Shown one piece after another: positions 22,452 to 23,901 of a DNA stretch of 23,901 bases. A program made the position numbers and the translations under genes. The notes below the pieces were generated by a model that saw only the letters and a program-made list of their open reading frames with translations, was not told the origin of the DNA and made no database searches. Position 1 is the stretch's first letter. The number at the start of each line of letters is the position of its first letter. The stretch is from CAZYHS01 sp964647545 (GTDB lineage Bacteria > UBA10199 > GCA-002796325 > 1-14-0-20-49-13): contig CAZYHS010000022.1 in assembly GCA_964647545.1 (NCBI GenBank), positions 1 through 23,901 of the forward strand, written 5' to 3'.

Positions 22452-23901
22452 AATCACAAAAGAAAATTTTGCCGAAGGGGCGTTTGGCATTGTCCACGTA
22501 GCCGAAGATGCGGCCGGCAAAGTTGTCGCGCTGAAAATCTTGAAGAACGTCGGAGACGAGAGTGCGGTCAGCGGATTGAAGAAAGAATACAAGCGTCTTG
22601 CCGCATTAAAGCATCCAAATATTGTTAGAGCCGTCGATTTTGGGTTTGAGAACGGCCACTATTATTTTGTCAGCGAATTCGTCGAAGGGGCCAAAGATAT
22701 TTTTGAAGCGACCGCCGGAATGAAACCCGAAGAAATGGTTCCGCTTTTTTCTCAGGTTTTATCGGGGCTTGACTTTCTTCATCGCAACGGCGTCGTTCAT
22801 CTTGACATTAAGCCTACAAATATTCTGGTCGATAAAAACGGGCGCGTAAAAATAATCGACCTTGGAGTAGCGTCGGCGGTAGGTTCGTTTAAGGGGGGTG
22901 CGGTTGTAGGCAGCCTTGAATATGTCGCGCCCGAAGTCGTCATCGGAAACGGCGTTGACGGAAAATGCGATCTTTTTTCTTTCGGTGTGGTCGCTTATCA
23001 CTGCATCGCTCGCGACAGGCCTTTCAACCGCCACAACATCAGGCCGCTATTGTTCAGCGCATTTTCGGGGGCGGCCGGCGTTGAGAATGCGGGAAGAGAC
23101 GCCGCTTTAAACGAGGTTGTTTCGTTTTTCAAAAAAGAAAAGCCGCCGGTTTCGCTGTCACGAAGACGTCGCGGAACCCCCGAACATCTTGCCGAAATTA
23201 TCGAAACGCTTTTGAAGCACGAGCCGGCCGAGCGCGGTTACCCAAACGCCCGTGCCGTGATTTACGCCCTCGCCACCGGAAAACATTCGGCGCTCGACAT
23301 GCAGGCCTATTTACGTCCGACGAACGACAAGCACATAGGCCGAGCCGAAATTAAGAACGAACTTAACGAAATTTTGAACGATCTTTACGAACTTAGACAA
23401 CCGCAAGATTCTATCGTCGCGCTGTTGGGGGGCTCAGGTATCGGGAAGAGTCACCTTCTGCAAAAGGTTCGGGATGTCGCGTCCGGTCATGTCGAGCAGG
23501 TTGCGACGTTCAACATTAAGCTGCCTGCTTCAAACGGCGAGACGCGAAACTTTTTTGCGTCAGTTGAGTCGGAGCTGGCCGAGAATAAACGCGCGATTTT
23601 GATCTTGGTTGACAATTTTGACGAGCTTTACGGTGAGCATTCGCGCTCGGAGCATCTTGAGCGGTTTTTGGATCTTTTTAATCTTGCTCTTGAACGCAGA
23701 AAGAATGCGCGTGTGCTTGAATCGGCAAGGCCCTTCGAGTTCCTAATGACCGCGAAAGAATTGAAGGAAGATCTGTCCAAGCACGTGCGCAAGTTTGAAC
23801 TGCAGCCGCTTTCAAAGCAGGAAGTTTTGGGCTATCTTAGAGAAACACCGATTTTTAAGAACGTCGATATTTCGCAAAAATGGCTCGATAATTTTTATTT
23901 T
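22441..23901 (+). CDS. Ser/Thr protein kinase fused to a P-loop ATPase (STAND/AAA-like), 3' truncated by window edge
   Basis: From ATG 22441 the frame is open for 487 codons to the window edge without a stop. Residues 1-275 form a protein kinase with the catalytic residues present: VALK lysine 32, HLDIKPTN (120-127, Asp122 and Asn127), a DLG variant of DFG (140-142) and APE (163-165). The glycine loop is slightly degenerate (AEGAFG). Next, HIGRAEIKNEL leads into a P-loop ATPase with Walker A GGSGIGKS (330-337) and a Walker B-like LILVDNFDE (387-395). This architecture resembles PknK-type or STAND signalling ATPases whose later parts often hold TPR or GAF domains. The 5' end overlaps the pseudokinase by 11 nt. 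The rest of the protein lies outside the window. Confidence 0.88.
   Translation, partial: MNYKITKENFAEGAFGIVHVAEDAAGKVVALKILKNVGDESAVSGLKKEYKRLAALKHPNIVRAVDFGFENGHYYFVSEFVEGAKDIFEATAGMKPEEMVPLFSQVLSGLDFLHRNGVVHLDIKPTNILVDKNGRVKIIDLGVASAVGSFKGGAVVGSLEYVAPEVVIGNGVDGKCDLFSFGVVAYHCIARDRPFNRHNIRPLLFSAFSGAAGVENAGRDAALNEVVSFFKKEKPPVSLSRRRRGTPEHLAEIIETLLKHEPAERGYPNARAVIYALATGKHSALDMQAYLRPTNDKHIGRAEIKNELNEILNDLYELRQPQDSIVALLGGSGIGKSHLLQKVRDVASGHVEQVATFNIKLPASNGETRNFFASVESELAENKRAILILVDNFDELYGEHSRSEHLERFLDLFNLALERRKNARVLESARPFEFLMTAKELKEDLSKHVRKFELQPLSKQEVLGYLRETPIFKNVDISQKWLDNFYF

Overview
The window reads as one chromosomal stretch of a free-living Gram-negative bacterium. Four predicted outer-membrane or periplasmic lipoproteins, a LolB-like protein beside a TPR lipoprotein, a complete oligopeptide ABC importer and compact gene packing with many 1-90 nt overlaps fit a proteobacterial cell plan. 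A complex I-like Ehr module, patatin, and kinases carrying an ATPase domain suggest a 'deltaproteobacterial-grade' lineage (Desulfobacterota, Myxococcota, Bdellovibrionota or relatives). That placement is inference from gene content only. I see no rRNA, tRNA, CRISPR array, transposase or phage gene.

Layout. (1) 1-455 (-): 5' part of a putative zinc metalloprotease that runs off the left edge. (2) 456-670: divergent intergenic region with a 9-nt degenerate tandem repeat folded into an inverted repeat. (3) 671-7844 (+): a six-gene complex I / group 4 hydrogenase-related module in the order HyfB-, HyfC-, HyfE-, HyfF-, HyfG- (NuoC-NuoD fusion) and HyfH/I-like (ferredoxin fused to the NuoB-like small subunit). 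The large subunit lacks both CxxC pairs that hold the NiFe centre, so this is an energy-converting hydrogenase-related (Ehr) complex and not a hydrogenase. (4) 7846-12239 (+): patatin-like lipase, xseA, xseB, ispA and tlyA, interrupted by palindromic repeats, one of them inserted in frame inside tlyA. (5) 12260-14628 (+): TPR lipoprotein and LolB/DUF4292-like lipoprotein. (6) 14637-20314 (+): Opp/Dpp-type peptide importer (binding lipoprotein, two permeases, two ATPases) and a small coupled lipoprotein of unknown function. (7) 20396-21241 (-): soluble histidine kinase converging on the opp genes. (8) 21471-23901 (+): a Ser/Thr pseudokinase overlapping a kinase with intact catalytic residues fused to a P-loop ATPase, which runs off the right edge.

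How the parts fit. The Ehr module should form a membrane complex with two antiporter-like subunits, a NuoH-like and a NuoK-like subunit, and a peripheral arm carrying the 2[4Fe-4S] ferredoxin and an N2-like cluster. Its electron donor and acceptor cannot be read from the sequence. The middle block is housekeeping: exonuclease VII, isoprenoid chain elongation and rRNA methylation. The right end is a signalling island in which a histidine kinase, a pseudokinase and a kinase-ATPase diverge from one 229-nt region. The pseudokinase/kinase pair, the cysteine-less Ehr catalytic subunit and the repeat-derived peptide inside TlyA are the most interesting points.
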